This document shows, in pieces, positions 40,770-50,290 of a stretch of DNA of 64,000 nucleotides; the first letter of the stretch is position 1, and every line of letters starts with the position of its first letter. The notes beneath the pieces were generated by a model. The model was not told the DNA's origin. It searched no databases and worked only from the letters and a program-made list of their open reading frames with translations. Made by a program: the position numbers and the translations under genes. Source of the DNA: Maritalea myrionectae DSM 19524 (GTDB lineage Bacteria > Pseudomonadota > Alphaproteobacteria > Rhizobiales > Devosiaceae); assembly GCF_000423365.1 (NCBI RefSeq), contig NZ_AUHV01000002.1, forward strand, positions 915,270 to 979,269, in the 5' to 3' direction.

Positions 40770-42371
40770 ATGTCACAATCCAGCACAAGCTATGATTTTA
40801 TTGTGGTTGGCGCAGGCTCGGCGGGTTGCGTGGTCGCGGGTCGATTGGGCGAAGCCGGATTTAAAACTCTACTTCTTGAAGCGGGTGGAAAAGATCGTAA
40901 TCCTTGGATTCACATCCCGCTTGGCTATTCTCAGCTATACGCCAATAAATCCGTCAATTGGTGTTACGAAAGTGAGCCTGAACCTCACCTCAATAATCGG
41001 CGCTTGTTCCAGCCCCGTGGCAAAGTCATGGGCGGCAGCGGTTCGATCAATGGCATGATCTATATGCGCGGTCAGCAGCAAGATTTTGATCATTGGCGCG
41101 ATTTGGGGTGCGATGGCTGGGGCTGGTCTGATGTGTTGCCCTTTTTCAAAAAAAGTGAAGATCAGGAGCGCGGACCCGACCAGTTTCACGGCGTTGGCGG
41201 CCCACAGGCCGTATCGGATTTGAGGACCGAACATAAGCTCGGCGAAGCCTTTCACGCCGCTTCTGAAGCGTTGGGCGTGCCGCGCAATCCGGATTTTAAT
41301 GGTGCCACGCAGGAAGGCACAGGGTACATACAAACCACCACCAAAAAGGGTTGGCGCCATAGCACGGCAGCGGCTTTTTTGAATGGTCCGGGCAAAGAAA
41401 ACATTCACATCGTGACCCATGCGATGGTTGATCGCATCATCATCGAGGATGGTAGAGCGATTGGCGTTGAATGGCATGATCGTTCGGGCCGTCATCAGGC
41501 ACATGCAAATCGCGAAACGATTTTGTGCGGCGGCACGTTTAACTCACCGCAATTGCTCAAACTATCAGGTGTGGGCCCTGCAAACGAGTTACAGGCGCAC
41601 GGCATTCCGGTGAAGCACAATGTACCTGGCGTTGGTGAAAATCTGCGTGACCATTTTGGCATTGGTGCTGAATATCGGTCGCGCGAGCATTCCACCGTGA
41701 ATGACCTTTATAACAACCCGCTAAAGGGCGGATTGCAGCTGCTGCGTTTTCTCTTGTTCAGAACGGGTCCATTTGCGGATAATGGCAATTATTCCAACAC
41801 CTTTATCAAAAGCCAACCGCATATTGATCGCCCGGATATGATGGTGACTTTTATGGCCTGGTGCACCGACGAAGAGCTAAAGCCACACCCTTTTTCCGGC
41901 TTCACCATCTTGGCGGAACATATGCGGCCAAAATCATGCGGACGGGTCACCCTTTCCGGTCCGCGATTGGAAGATCAACCGAAAATTCAATTCAACTTTC
42001 TTGAACATGATGACGATGTGCAGGCGGCGCTGGCCGGACTTAAATTTGGAAGAAAAATCGCAGAAACTGAGCCTTTGGCGAATATGGTTGAATATGAGCT
42101 ATCGCCCGGCCCTCAGGTTCAGTCTGACGATGACTTGATCAGCTATTTGCGGGAAAGTGGCCTGTCCCTGCTCCATCCTGTGGGCACCTGCAAAATGGGT
42201 GTCGATGAGGATGCAGTCGTCGATTCACGACTCCGCGTGCATGGCATTACCAATCTGCGCGTTGTTGACGCCTCCATCATGCCCAGCATTGTCACGGCAA
42301 ACACAAATGCCGCCGCCATTATGATTGGCGAAAAAGGTGCTGCACATATTATCGAAGATCATAAAGGGTGA
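40770..42371 (+). CDS. GMC-family FAD oxidoreductase
   Basis: The 533-residue flavoprotein of the glucose-methanol-choline family oxidises an alcohol group. The FAD motif GAGSAG lies near the N terminus. GKVMGGSGSINGM and GTFNSPQLLKLSGVGP are the GMC signatures, and LHPVGTCKMG plus VTANTNAAAIMIGEKGA hold the catalytic His and Asn positions. The ATG at 40770 has GGAG upstream. It resembles BetA, but the locus has no choline genes; its partners are two Gfo/Idh/MocA dehydrogenases and a sugar importer. A sugar, polyol or glycoside is the likely substrate. Confidence 0.85.
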   Translation: MSQSSTSYDFIVVGAGSAGCVVAGRLGEAGFKTLLLEAGGKDRNPWIHIPLGYSQLYANKSVNWCYESEPEPHLNNRRLFQPRGKVMGGSGSINGMIYMRGQQQDFDHWRDLGCDGWGWSDVLPFFKKSEDQERGPDQFHGVGGPQAVSDLRTEHKLGEAFHAASEALGVPRNPDFNGATQEGTGYIQTTTKKGWRHSTAAAFLNGPGKENIHIVTHAMVDRIIIEDGRAIGVEWHDRSGRHQAHANRETILCGGTFNSPQLLKLSGVGPANELQAHGIPVKHNVPGVGENLRDHFGIGAEYRSREHSTVNDLYNNPLKGGLQLLRFLLFRTGPFADNGNYSNTFIKSQPHIDRPDMMVTFMAWCTDEELKPHPFSGFTILAEHMRPKSCGRVTLSGPRLEDQPKIQFNFLEHDDDVQAALAGLKFGRKIAETEPLANMVEYELSPGPQVQSDDDLISYLRESGLSLLHPVGTCKMGVDEDAVVDSRLRVHGITNLRVVDASIMPSIVTANTNAAAIMIGEKGAAHIIEDHKG

Positions 42372-42379
42372 ATTGAACC

Positions 42380-43381
42380 ATGCTGAATATTGCGCTCTTG
42401 GGCAGCGGCAGAATGGCCCATGTGTATGGACCCAAAATTAATGCGCATCCGCAGATGAATTTGGCCGCGATTTTCAATCCACGTTTATCGTCTGCGCAAA
42501 AAGCGGCGGCTCAATATGGCGGCCGGGCGGAAGATTCACTGGACGATCTTTTATCGGCACCGGACATTGATGCGGTGGTTATCGCCACACCGACAAACAC
42601 TCATTTGGAGTATATTGCCGCCTGCGCCAAAGCGGGCAAACCCATCTATTGTGAAAAGCCGTTGGATTTAAATCTCGAACGGGTTGATCATTGTTTGGAT
42701 ATGCTCGCAACGCATCGCGTGCCCTTCATGTTGGGGTTCAACCGTCGGTTTGATCCGGACGTTGCCGCGTTGAAAAAAGCCGTGGATGCAGGTGACATTG
42801 GTGCGCTCACCTTTTTGATGAGCTGGAGCCGCGAGCCAGCTCCGCCACCTATACAATATGTGCGACAATCCGGTGGCTATTTTGTCGATGGAACGATCCA
42901 TGACATTGACCTAATGTGTTGGATTACAAACGAAAACCCTTCGGAAGTGTTTGCTGCTGGCAGTTGCCTGTTCGATCCTGAAATCGGCGCGGAAGGCGAT
43001 TTCGATGCTACAATGACAACGTTGAAAATGCCGTCGGGCTGCATTGTGCATGTCAATAACAGCCGCAAATGCGCCTACGGGTTTGATCAACGTATCGAAG
43101 CCTTTGGTCGCGATGGCATGTTGCAAACGCAAAATCATCGGGATCAAAATCTGATCCGCTCCACGAAAGATCTCACCCAGGCAAAAGCGCCGCTAAAGCA
43201 CTTTTTCTTGGAGCGATATGATGCCTCTTTCGGACACGCGCTTGATGCATTTCATCAAGCCATTATGGCCGGCGCGGCTCCCTCTCCGTCAGCATCGGAT
43301 GGTCGCAACGCGTTGGCCATTGCGCTTGCCTGCACGCATTCGGCAAAAACCGGCGAAACCGTCAAACCTGACTATATCTAA
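42380..43381 (+). CDS. Gfo/Idh/MocA-family oxidoreductase 1 (inositol dehydrogenase-like)
   Basis: The 333-residue NAD(P)-dependent dehydrogenase has a Rossmann motif GSGRMAHVYG, the conserved EKP motif (YCEKPLDLNL) with the catalytic lysine, and FVDGTIHDIDLMCW with the Asp/His pair. Its overall form resembles myo-inositol 2-dehydrogenases. It lies 8 bp after the GMC gene and 11 bp before a second family member, so the three are one operon. Candidate roles are oxidation of a ring hydroxyl or reduction of a keto-sugar made by the GMC enzyme. Confidence 0.85.
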   Translation: MLNIALLGSGRMAHVYGPKINAHPQMNLAAIFNPRLSSAQKAAAQYGGRAEDSLDDLLSAPDIDAVVIATPTNTHLEYIAACAKAGKPIYCEKPLDLNLERVDHCLDMLATHRVPFMLGFNRRFDPDVAALKKAVDAGDIGALTFLMSWSREPAPPPIQYVRQSGGYFVDGTIHDIDLMCWITNENPSEVFAAGSCLFDPEIGAEGDFDATMTTLKMPSGCIVHVNNSRKCAYGFDQRIEAFGRDGMLQTQNHRDQNLIRSTKDLTQAKAPLKHFFLERYDASFGHALDAFHQAIMAGAAPSPSASDGRNALAIALACTHSAKTGETVKPDYI

Positions 43382-43392
43382 AAGGGGTATTT

Positions 43393-44511
43393 ATGTCTGA
43401 ACAACAATCTGTCGGCATCGGTTTGGTCGGAAGTGGATTTATGGGACGATGTCATGCCAATGCATTTCGCTCCGTTGCCGGGCTGTTTGATTTGCCGGTT
43501 ACCCCCGTGCCGGTCATGCTGGCCGATGCAACCTACGATCTGGCGGAGCAAAGTGCGCAACAGCTTGGCTATAAGCGGTTCACTGGCGATTGGACAGAGC
43601 TTTGTCACGACCCTGACGTGGATATTGTGGCGGTCACCGCGCCCAACGCGTTGCATGAGCCAATCGTTATGGAAGCACTTCAAGCCGGCAAAGCGGTTTA
43701 TTGCGAAAAACCACTTTCCACCACACTTGAAAGTGCGCGACGCATGGCGAAAGCCGCGCGAGACGCCAATGCCCTCACCTTGGTCGGTTTCAACTTTTTA
43801 CGCAATCCGTTGATTGCCTTTGCAAAGCAGATGGTTGAGTCGGGTGAATTGGGTGAAATTGTCAATTTCCGGGGCCGGCATGCGGAAAACTATATGTGCG
43901 ATCCCTCAACGCCGCATTCGTTTCGCACGGCGATTGATGGCGGCGGTGCCCTGGCGGACATTGGCAGTCACATCATTTCCATGGCGCGTTATCTGCTCGG
44001 TGATTTTGCTGCGGTTTCCGCTCAATGCAAAACCATCCACAAAGAGCGGCCTGTGGCGGTAGGTTCAAGCGAGCTTAAGCCTGTCGAGGTCGACGACATC
44101 ACAAACGCCGTTATCAGCCTCAAAAATGGCGCCAGCGGCACGATTGAGTCCAACTGGGCGGCCAGTGGCAGAACGATGGATTTATCCTTCGAGATCACCG
44201 GCACTAAAGGTGCGATATCGTTCTCACAGGAACGCATGAACGAGTTGCTTGTGACGTCCAATGATCCAAAGCGATCTGGCTTCACCAAAATCGAAAGCGC
44301 TCCACAGCATTATCCTTACGGAAATTTTTGCCCCGCCCCCGGTCATCACCTTGGGTTTAACGACCTAAAGGTCATCGAAGTTGCAGAGCTGTTGCAAGCC
44401 TATGCCAATAGCTCGTTTTGCCAGACCGACTTTGACGAAGCTGTCGAAGTTCAACGCATTGTGGACGCCATGCAGCAATCATCGCGTGAGCAGGCAGTGA
44501 TTGCCATATAA
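43393..44511 (+). CDS. Gfo/Idh/MocA-family oxidoreductase 2
   Basis: The 372-residue protein has the N-terminal Rossmann motif GSGFMGRCHANAF, YCEKPLSTTL with the catalytic lysine, and GGGALADIGSHIISMARYLLG with the Asp/His pair. It is longer in the C-terminal substrate domain than oxidoreductase 1, so the two probably act on successive intermediates rather than being duplicates. It is the last gene of the operon. The 452 bp that follow are non-coding. Confidence 0.85.
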   Translation: MSEQQSVGIGLVGSGFMGRCHANAFRSVAGLFDLPVTPVPVMLADATYDLAEQSAQQLGYKRFTGDWTELCHDPDVDIVAVTAPNALHEPIVMEALQAGKAVYCEKPLSTTLESARRMAKAARDANALTLVGFNFLRNPLIAFAKQMVESGELGEIVNFRGRHAENYMCDPSTPHSFRTAIDGGGALADIGSHIISMARYLLGDFAAVSAQCKTIHKERPVAVGSSELKPVEVDDITNAVISLKNGASGTIESNWAASGRTMDLSFEITGTKGAISFSQERMNELLVTSNDPKRSGFTKIESAPQHYPYGNFCPAPGHHLGFNDLKVIEVAELLQAYANSSFCQTDFDEAVEVQRIVDAMQQSSREQAVIAI

Positions 44512-44963
44512 AGAACGAGGCAATTAGTCTTTGGGCTCTTCCGGACACACTGCGAATTGCACAGTGAAGCGCGTTGTTTATCGTATTCCACTTGCAATGC
44601 AAGTGGTCAAAATTCTTGAAGGGATCCACCAAGACCGGGATCAGGGAACTAATCGTGTCGTTCCCTCCTCTGGAATTACTCCGTTTGCGATATGGCATTC
44701 GCTATATTCTAGCGTAAGAAGTAACCTGCCGAGCGGCATGGTGGGCCAGCATGCGACGGCGCAAGGCTTTCGCTCATACAATAAAAAGCATTCTGACAAT
44801 GATCGTCAAAACAGCATTCAGGCAGAAATCGCCCAACGCTAACATTCTTCGCTCGACTTTTTCTAATGATAGCATAATCCCATGACTAAGCTTCGCACAG
44901 TTGGCCATCTCAAACGGCCGTAGCTATCTGAAAACAAACATCGTGAAGTTCGTCGTCGTCATA
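44512..44963. other. 452-bp stretch without a recognisable gene
   Basis: Only short reading frames without family resemblance or good ribosome binding sites are present on either strand. The one conspicuous element is the palindrome at 44588. The 3' part is AT-richer than its surroundings. It may be the remnant of a decayed gene, but I see no transposase or inverted-repeat ends. Confidence 0.5.
44588..44606. repeat. Perfect 19-bp palindrome
   Basis: CCACTTGCA and TGCAAGTGG flank a central A. It lies 77 bp after the stop of the second Gfo/Idh gene with no T-tract. It may be an operator, a terminator stem or a leftover of a lost gene's promoter. Confidence 0.5.
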
Positions 44964-45371
44964 TCATCTGATCACATGAACAGCGGCTGCGGCGTGGCGT
45001 ACGACGCGGCTGGCGGTTGAGCCCAGAAAGTAGTCTTGGAATTCCGGTCTATGGGACGCAATGACGATACAGTCGATCCCATGATCATCTGCATATTCCA
45101 CAATGGCGCGCCCGGCATGGCCTTCAACAATAGCCGGCGCAATATCTTTGGCGCCTTCCAATGCGGCGGCCAGCGCCGTTTCCGTTTCCGACTGGCGTTT
45201 CGTGCGGTGGCCTTCTGGCAAATAGGGCTCGACATAGCCGGAGATCGGCTCCATGACGTGTAAGGCTGTAATCTTGCCCCCGTCAGCCAAAAGGCGCTGA
45301 GCAATTTCTATTGAGCCGCTGATGTCGCGATCATGTTCCAATGCGACGGCGATCAGAATGTTTTTATACAT
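44964..45371 (-). CDS. Universal stress protein, UspA family
   Basis: The 135-residue single-domain protein begins MYKNILIAVALEHD, the classic UspA strand, and ends with the nucleotide-binding segment ASHRPEFQDYFLGSTASRVV. The start at 45371 follows GGAGGA. It lies downstream of the CBS-domain gene in the same direction, with an FNR-like box in the 99-bp gap. UspA and CBS proteins are often part of low-oxygen regulons, which fits this context. The exact role is unknown. Confidence 0.9.
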   Translation of the reverse strand: MYKNILIAVALEHDRDISGSIEIAQRLLADGGKITALHVMEPISGYVEPYLPEGHRTKRQSETETALAAALEGAKDIAPAIVEGHAGRAIVEYADDHGIDCIVIASHRPEFQDYFLGSTASRVVRHAAAAVHVIR

Positions 45372-45421
45372 GTTCAATCCTCCTCTGCCTCCGAAGTATA
45401 GCAATTTCTGCCGGAGACAGA

Positions 45422-45435
45422 TTGATTTAGGTCAG
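45422..45435. promoter_or_regulatory. FNR/FixK-like box upstream of uspA
   Basis: TTGATTTAGGTCAG differs at two positions from the consensus TTGAT-N4-ATCAA. It is centred about 57 bp before the uspA start. A closely similar sequence (TTGATTTGGGTCAA) lies in the nqrA/cytochrome promoter. Confidence 0.5.
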
Positions 45436-45470
45436 CCCTTTCGCCGAGCCTGTGCACGAGTGCTGCGCGG

Positions 45471-45866
45471 TTATCCCAACTGGGCAAAAGCTTTGAGCAA
45501 ATCCGATCGGCTGATGATGCCAACTATTTGGCCATCATCAACAACTGGAAACAGGCGATAGGAACTGGCAAGGAAATGCTCGGCGGCTGAGACCACATCC
45601 AAATCCACATCAAGTGTGACCGGATCATGCGACATATATTGCGCGACGGTGCCGCCCCATTGCTTGTAGTAATTGGCGTTCAGCGCTGCGCGGAAACAGT
45701 CTTTTTTGGTGAGCATGCCGAGCAAACTGCCCGTATCATCCACCACCGGCGCGCCCGAAATGCCTTTATCCAGAAGCATCGCCACCGCATGATTAATTTC
45801 GAGCGTGGGAGAAAAGGTGGTGACATCTCGCACCATAAAATCGGCAATCGACTGGCGGGTACTCAT
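45471..45866 (-). CDS. Stand-alone CBS-pair protein
   Basis: The 131-residue protein consists of two CBS motifs: IADFMVRDVTTFSPTLEINH for the first and VAQYMSHDPVTLDVDLDVVS for the second. CBS pairs bind adenine nucleotides and modulate partner proteins. It overlaps nqrM by four bases at its start, so it belongs to the end of the Nqr transcript. A role in sensing energy state for the Nqr complex is a guess from position only. Confidence 0.88.
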   Translation of the reverse strand: MSTRQSIADFMVRDVTTFSPTLEINHAVAMLLDKGISGAPVVDDTGSLLGMLTKKDCFRAALNANYYKQWGGTVAQYMSHDPVTLDVDLDVVSAAEHFLASSYRLFPVVDDGQIVGIISRSDLLKAFAQLG

Positions 45867-46036
45867 GTGTTTTCCCGTTCATGTTCGCGATACGGACAGA
45901 AGTCGCAATCAAGCTTTTTGATACATGCCAACCCGCCACAGGACCCTTTGATTGGTGGGCGCCCCAAAAAGACGCCCACAGCCATGGCCGTCACGGCCAA
46001 TAAAAAGATCACAAACACCGGCAGCAGAATTTCCAT
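45863..46036 (-). CDS. nqrM: Nqr maturation factor NqrM (DUF539)
   Basis: A small 57-residue protein with one N-terminal membrane helix (MEILLPVFVIFLLAVTAMAV) and a cysteine-rich tail, GSCGGLACIKKLDCDFCP. This pattern is that of NqrM, needed to mature the iron centre of the sodium-pumping NADH:quinone reductase. It lies right after apbE and overlaps the CBS gene (ATGA). Finding both apbE and nqrM supports Nqr rather than Rnf. Four of its cysteines are in the conserved cluster. Confidence 0.88.
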   Translation of the reverse strand: MEILLPVFVIFLLAVTAMAVGVFLGRPPIKGSCGGLACIKKLDCDFCPYREHERENT

Positions 46037-46052
46037 GATCTCTCTCCCTTCC

Positions 46053-47018
46053 TCACGCTATGACGAAACGCGTAAAATCACCAGTGTAGACCGGCTGCAC
46101 CTTGTCGCCGTCTCGCAACAAAAACAGCGCATTCAGGCTTTCCCGCTCGGCCATTGCGATGGCTTGTTCTTCGGCAACGGCCATTAAGGCGGTGGCCCAT
46201 CCATCAGCAAAGGCCGTATTGGCGCTGATCACCGAAACCGAAAGGGTGCGGCTTGGGTTGGGCCCGTCGCTGAACGGGTTGATGATGTGACCAAAGGTAC
46301 GTCCGCCGCTTTTGTAGGCCTGCACGCCAAGCCCCGATGTGGCTATTGTTTGCCCCTTCAGGTCAAGCAAATGCGCAAGGCCCTGTTCGCCGGGCGTTTC
46401 CACGCCCACCTGCCAGGGGCGCCCATCCGGATGCAGACCGTGGCTGGTAACTTCACCGCCCAGATCAAGCATATAATCAGCAACGCCCATTGCCGCCAAC
46501 TCTGTACGCATCAGGTCAAGGGCATGGCCCTTTGCGATGCCGCACAGATCAAGAGTGAGGCCCGCCCGTGCTTTGCGCAATTTGCCGGGGGCCAGGGTAA
46601 GCTCCTGATAGTTGCCGGCCACCCCTTCAATGGGACCAAAGCCATAATGCGCCACCCGTGGCCCGACGGTCGGATCGAAAGCCCCGTCGCTGCGTGCCGC
46701 GAGGTCGAGGCCTTCTGCCAGCAAGGCCTCCAGCGCCGGTGGCAGCGCGATCCAGTCTGTGCCGTCCTGTTTATTGACAACAGAAAGCGCGCTGGTGGCC
46801 AGATAGGGCGAAAATAATGCATCCGTCTCGCGGATGACCTGATTGATCTGCCTGGAAATCTCAGCTTCGGCGAAAGGCTGAGCAAGGGACAGTCGCCAGT
46901 ACGACCCGAAGGCAGGACCGCCATAGGTTGCCAATTCCGCAGACCGCGCGGGCAGCGCCGTTAACGCAAGTCCACTGGCGGTAAGGGTCATAAATTTACG
47001 TCGCGTCAGCATGATCAT
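46053..47018 (-). CDS. apbE: FAD:protein FMN transferase ApbE
   Basis: ApbE covalently attaches FMN to threonines of Nqr or Rnf subunits. The 321-residue protein has an N-terminal export signal with a twin-arginine-like start (MLTRRKFMTLTASGLALTAL). Conserved elements follow: SDGAFDPTVGP, GIAKGHALDLM and DLGGEVTSHG, then HIINPFSDGPNPSRTLSVSV. It overlaps the nqrF stop by four bases and precedes nqrM, so it is a dedicated flavinylating enzyme. NqrC here has the acceptor motif, but NqrB apparently lacks one. Confidence 0.93.
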   Translation of the reverse strand: MIMLTRRKFMTLTASGLALTALPARSAELATYGGPAFGSYWRLSLAQPFAEAEISRQINQVIRETDALFSPYLATSALSVVNKQDGTDWIALPPALEALLAEGLDLAARSDGAFDPTVGPRVAHYGFGPIEGVAGNYQELTLAPGKLRKARAGLTLDLCGIAKGHALDLMRTELAAMGVADYMLDLGGEVTSHGLHPDGRPWQVGVETPGEQGLAHLLDLKGQTIATSGLGVQAYKSGGRTFGHIINPFSDGPNPSRTLSVSVISANTAFADGWATALMAVAEEQAIAMAERESLNALFLLRDGDKVQPVYTGDFTRFVIA

Positions 47019-48235
47019 ATCCCGAAATCGTCGTTAAAAATGGAAGTGGGCTCAACCCCACAACTGTCCAGCATGGCCAGAACCGCCTGGATCATCAGTG
47101 GTGGGCCGCACAAATAATATTCGCAGTTTTCCGGTGCTGGATGGTTTTTCAGATAGTGGCGGAAAACCACTTCATGGATAAAGCCGGTCGCGCCGCGCCA
47201 CTCATCTTCGGGCGCAGGCTCTGACAAAGCCAACGTCCAGTCAAAATTCTCGTGCGCTGCGGCGAGTTTGTCGAACTCATCGGCATAAAAAATGTCGCTG
47301 CCACTTCGGGCGCCATACCAAAACGAAATTTTGCGCGTGGTGCCAGCGGTCAGTTGCTCGTGGATCATGGCCCGCAGGGGCGCCATGCCGACCCCACCGC
47401 CAATGAATACCATTTCCCGCTCTGTCTCCTGCACGCCGAAATCCCCGAATGGCCCGGAGACGTTCAAGCTGTCACCTGATTGCAGATTGAACAGATAGGA
47501 GGAAACTATTCCCGGCGGAATGTGGGCATCAGCACCCGGTGGCGGCACCGCAAGGCGAATATTGAATACGATTTTGCCCTGATCCTGCGGCCGACTGGCG
47601 ATGGAATAAGCACGGTGGGTGGTTTCATCATTTTTGGCCACAAGCTGTCGCCACCCCATGGTCTGCCACACCGCGTCATATTTGGGGGGCACGTCCAATT
47701 CGGCAAAGTCTAGCGTGTAGGCAGGCGCTTCCAGCTGCATATAGGTGCCAGCGCGGAAGGCAAAATCAACATTTGGCGGCACCTCCAGCACAAGTTCCTT
47801 GATGAGCGGCGCGAGCATCTGATTGGAGACAACGCGCGCGGTCCAGCTTTCGGCGGCCAGAATGTCATCAGGCACCGCCACAGCCATTGGTGCGCGGACC
47901 ACAATTTGGCAGGCCAGACGTTCCCCTTGTTCCAGATCGCTGCGCGAAAGGCGGGCGGTCTCTGTGGGCAAAGGAGGTCCGCCGCCTTCGGTGACCTTCA
48001 CCTTGCACAGGCCACAGGTGCCTGCCCCTGCGCAGGCCGAGGGGACGGGAATGTCGGCGTTGTTCAGCAAATTGAGCAGTTTTTGGCCGGTAGTGCCGGG
48101 CACTTTCATGGACCCATTTACAGTGACCTCCACAGGTAGGGCTGGCGACAGCCAAGCCCTAACCCCGATTACCAAAAGGGAAAGACATAAGATCAATATA
48201 GTGATCAGCGCGGTGCCCATGAGAATTTCGGTCAT
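47015..48235 (-). CDS. nqrF: Na+-translocating NADH:quinone reductase subunit F
   Basis: NqrF oxidises NADH and passes electrons into the complex. One N-terminal helix is followed by a 2Fe-2S ferredoxin domain with cysteines at 68, 74, 77 and 109 ([17 protein letters not shown]). After this come the FAD domain ([12 protein letters not shown]) and the NADH domain ([25 protein letters not shown]). At 406 residues it matches known NqrF proteins. It overlaps nqrE and apbE by four bases each. Confidence 0.95.
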   Translation of the reverse strand: MTEILMGTALITILILCLSLLVIGVRAWLSPALPVEVTVNGSMKVPGTTGQKLLNLLNNADIPVPSACAGAGTCGLCKVKVTEGGGPPLPTETARLSRSDLEQGERLACQIVVRAPMAVAVPDDILAAESWTARVVSNQMLAPLIKELVLEVPPNVDFAFRAGTYMQLEAPAYTLDFAELDVPPKYDAVWQTMGWRQLVAKNDETTHRAYSIASRPQDQGKIVFNIRLAVPPPGADAHIPPGIVSSYLFNLQSGDSLNVSGPFGDFGVQETEREMVFIGGGVGMAPLRAMIHEQLTAGTTRKISFWYGARSGSDIFYADEFDKLAAAHENFDWTLALSEPAPEDEWRGATGFIHEVVFRHYLKNHPAPENCEYYLCGPPLMIQAVLAMLDSCGVEPTSIFNDDFGI

Positions 48236-48831
48236 AGCTGCACCCCGGCAAAAGCGGTAAAGCCCATGGACATCAGCCCGGTGACAATAAAGGCCATGCC
48301 GAGCCCGCGCAGCCCGGCGGGGATGTCCGCATAGTTCAACCGCTCCCGAATGGCGGCGAGACCCATGATCGCCAGCGCCCAGCCAATGCCGCCGCCAAAG
48401 CCGAACACAACGCTTTCGGAAAAGCTATAATCGCGCTCGGCCATAAAAAGGCTGCCACCCAAAATGGCGCAGTTGACGGTGATCAATGGGAGATAGATGC
48501 CTAGCGCGCGATAAAGCGCTGGCACAAATCGATCCAACACCAGTTCGAGGATCTGCACCGTGGCGGCAATCACCCCGATAAAGGCGATGAGGCTCAAAAA
48601 GGTCAGGTCTACATCGCCGAGACCAAGCCAGCTCCAGGCACCTGGCGCCAGCAGTCGGGCCAGAATAAGATGATTGAGCGGCACGGTGATCGTTTGCACC
48701 ACGATCAGGGCAATACCCAGACCAAAAGCTGTGTCCAGACGTTTGGAGACGGCGAGAAAGGTGCAGACCCCCAAAAAGAAACTGAGGATCAGATTGTCCG
48801 CAAAAATGGAGCGCAGAAATAGATCGATCAT
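48232..48831 (-). CDS. nqrE: Na+-NQR subunit E
   Basis: A 199-residue membrane protein with six helices. The two cysteines that with NqrD ligate the membrane iron centre are visible in [17 protein letters not shown] and [14 protein letters not shown]. It overlaps nqrD and nqrF by four bases each. Length and motifs are normal for the subunit. Confidence 0.94.
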   Translation of the reverse strand: MIDLFLRSIFADNLILSFFLGVCTFLAVSKRLDTAFGLGIALIVVQTITVPLNHLILARLLAPGAWSWLGLGDVDLTFLSLIAFIGVIAATVQILELVLDRFVPALYRALGIYLPLITVNCAILGGSLFMAERDYSFSESVVFGFGGGIGWALAIMGLAAIRERLNYADIPAGLRGLGMAFIVTGLMSMGFTAFAGVQL

Positions 48832-49484
48832 GGCGCTCTCCGATTGGGATCAATGGCGATTTTATAATCTGACGGCTCAATTTGCGCAGGGCGCAGCGCG
48901 CGAATGGCCCAAATTAGGAGCCCGAGAATGAAAAAGGCGCTTGGGGCCAAAAGCATGAGGTTTAGCGGGGTAAACCAGCCCCCGTCATAAACCGAAGGAA
49001 ACACGGTAAGCCCGAACAGCGTGCCGGCCCCTAACAGTTCCCGAATAAAGCCCACAATCAGCAAGATCAGACTGTAGCCAAGCCCGTTGCCCAAAGCATC
49101 AAGCACGGCTGGCCCTGGCGGATTTTGCATGGCGAAGGCCTCAGCTCGCCCCAAAACCAAACAGTTGGTGACGATCAGGCCCACAAAAATCGAGAGACGC
49201 TGGCTGATGTCAAACGCAAAGGCCTGAATGATCTGATCGGCAACAATCACCAGCGACGCGATGATGGTGATTTGAACAATCAGCCGGATAGCGCTCGGTA
49301 TATGCCGCCGAATGGTGCTGATTACCAGACTGGACATCACCAAAACGGTGATCAGGGCTAACGACATCACGGCAGAGGTGGTCAGGGAGGTGGTGACCGC
49401 CAGCGCCGAACAGATCCCAAGGATTTGCAGGGTGATTGGATTATTGTCGATGATCGGACCATAAAGATGCCGGAGTGCGCTCAT
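48828..49484 (-). CDS. nqrD: Na+-NQR subunit D
   Basis: A 218-residue membrane protein with about six helices. The conserved cysteines are in [16 protein letters not shown] and [17 protein letters not shown]; together with those of NqrE they hold the intramembrane iron site. The motif [17 protein letters not shown] identifies NqrD rather than RnfE with fair certainty. It overlaps nqrC and nqrE by four bases each. Confidence 0.94.
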   Translation of the reverse strand: MSALRHLYGPIIDNNPITLQILGICSALAVTTSLTTSAVMSLALITVLVMSSLVISTIRRHIPSAIRLIVQITIIASLVIVADQIIQAFAFDISQRLSIFVGLIVTNCLVLGRAEAFAMQNPPGPAVLDALGNGLGYSLILLIVGFIRELLGAGTLFGLTVFPSVYDGGWFTPLNLMLLAPSAFFILGLLIWAIRALRPAQIEPSDYKIAIDPNRRAP

Positions 49485-50290
49485 TGTTCAAGCGCCCCCG
49501 CGCGCAATTTGTCGAGGAATGGCCCATATCCATATTCTCCAAGCCAGAAATGCACCGCTTCCGTCACCGCATTGCCGGTGCGCGTGGCGCCGGTGATCCC
49601 ATCAACCTCAAACTCATTCGTGGCGCGACCGCGCACAACAGTAAGGGTGATGTCGCCATTCTTATCGGCCAGTTTTTTGCCCGGCCAGAGCGCTTGCCAT
49701 GCCGGTTCCTCAATGCGGGCACCAAGGCCGGGCGTTTCGCCCTGTTCGACAATGGACAGACCTGCCACCGTATTGAGGTCAGCTTCAAGCGCCAGATTGG
49801 CATGGATGGTGGATTGATAACCGGACGCCGAAATCGGCAGGATGATCAACCGCAACTCGTCGCCGCTGCGCAAAATATGCACGGGTGCATAATCTGCCCG
49901 TCGCCCAAGACCCGCAATATCCGCTTCCGGCGGGATAATCGTGGATGTTTCGGGATCTTGCGCTGCAGCACGCATGTCGAAGGTGCTCGGGTCGATCTCG
50001 GTCATCTCAATATTTTTGAGATCAACGACTACGCTGTTTAGAGTGTCCGCGTCTGCCTCGGCGAGGATTTCTTCCATGCCGGGCATGGCCGCCATCATGG
50101 CGTCCAGCCGTGCCTGCCGTTCCGCAGCGCGGTTTGCCTCTTGCATTGGTTCCAGAATGACTGCGGCGCTCGACACCACCAGGGCACAAATGCCAGAGAC
50201 CAGAAAGGCCACCACCAACGTTTTGGTGCGGCTTTCATTGGGCAATGCCAGCAATTTCAGCCACCAGGATATCGGATTAAGATCAGGCAT
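49481..50290 (-). CDS. nqrC: Na+-NQR subunit C
   Basis: NqrC carries a covalently bound FMN in the periplasm. The 269-residue protein has one N-terminal membrane helix ([20 protein letters not shown]) and an FMN-binding domain ending with the flavinylation motif GITGATRTG, whose second threonine is the expected FMN acceptor. The start at 50290 overlaps the nqrB stop by eight bases. The adjacent ApbE should perform the flavinylation. Confidence 0.92.
   Translation of the reverse strand: MPDLNPISWWLKLLALPNESRTKTLVVAFLVSGICALVVSSAAVILEPMQEANRAAERQARLDAMMAAMPGMEEILAEADADTLNSVVVDLKNIEMTEIDPSTFDMRAAAQDPETSTIIPPEADIAGLGRRADYAPVHILRSGDELRLIILPISASGYQSTIHANLALEADLNTVAGLSIVEQGETPGLGARIEEPAWQALWPGKKLADKNGDITLTVVRGRATNEFEVDGITGATRTGNAVTEAVHFWLGEYGYGPFLDKLRAGALEQ

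Noticed and set aside
40770-42371. Second choline dehydrogenase
   Set aside because: It shares GMC motifs with BetA, but its operon partners are sugar-type dehydrogenases and its promoter carries the sugar-locus palindrome, so a choline role is not supported.
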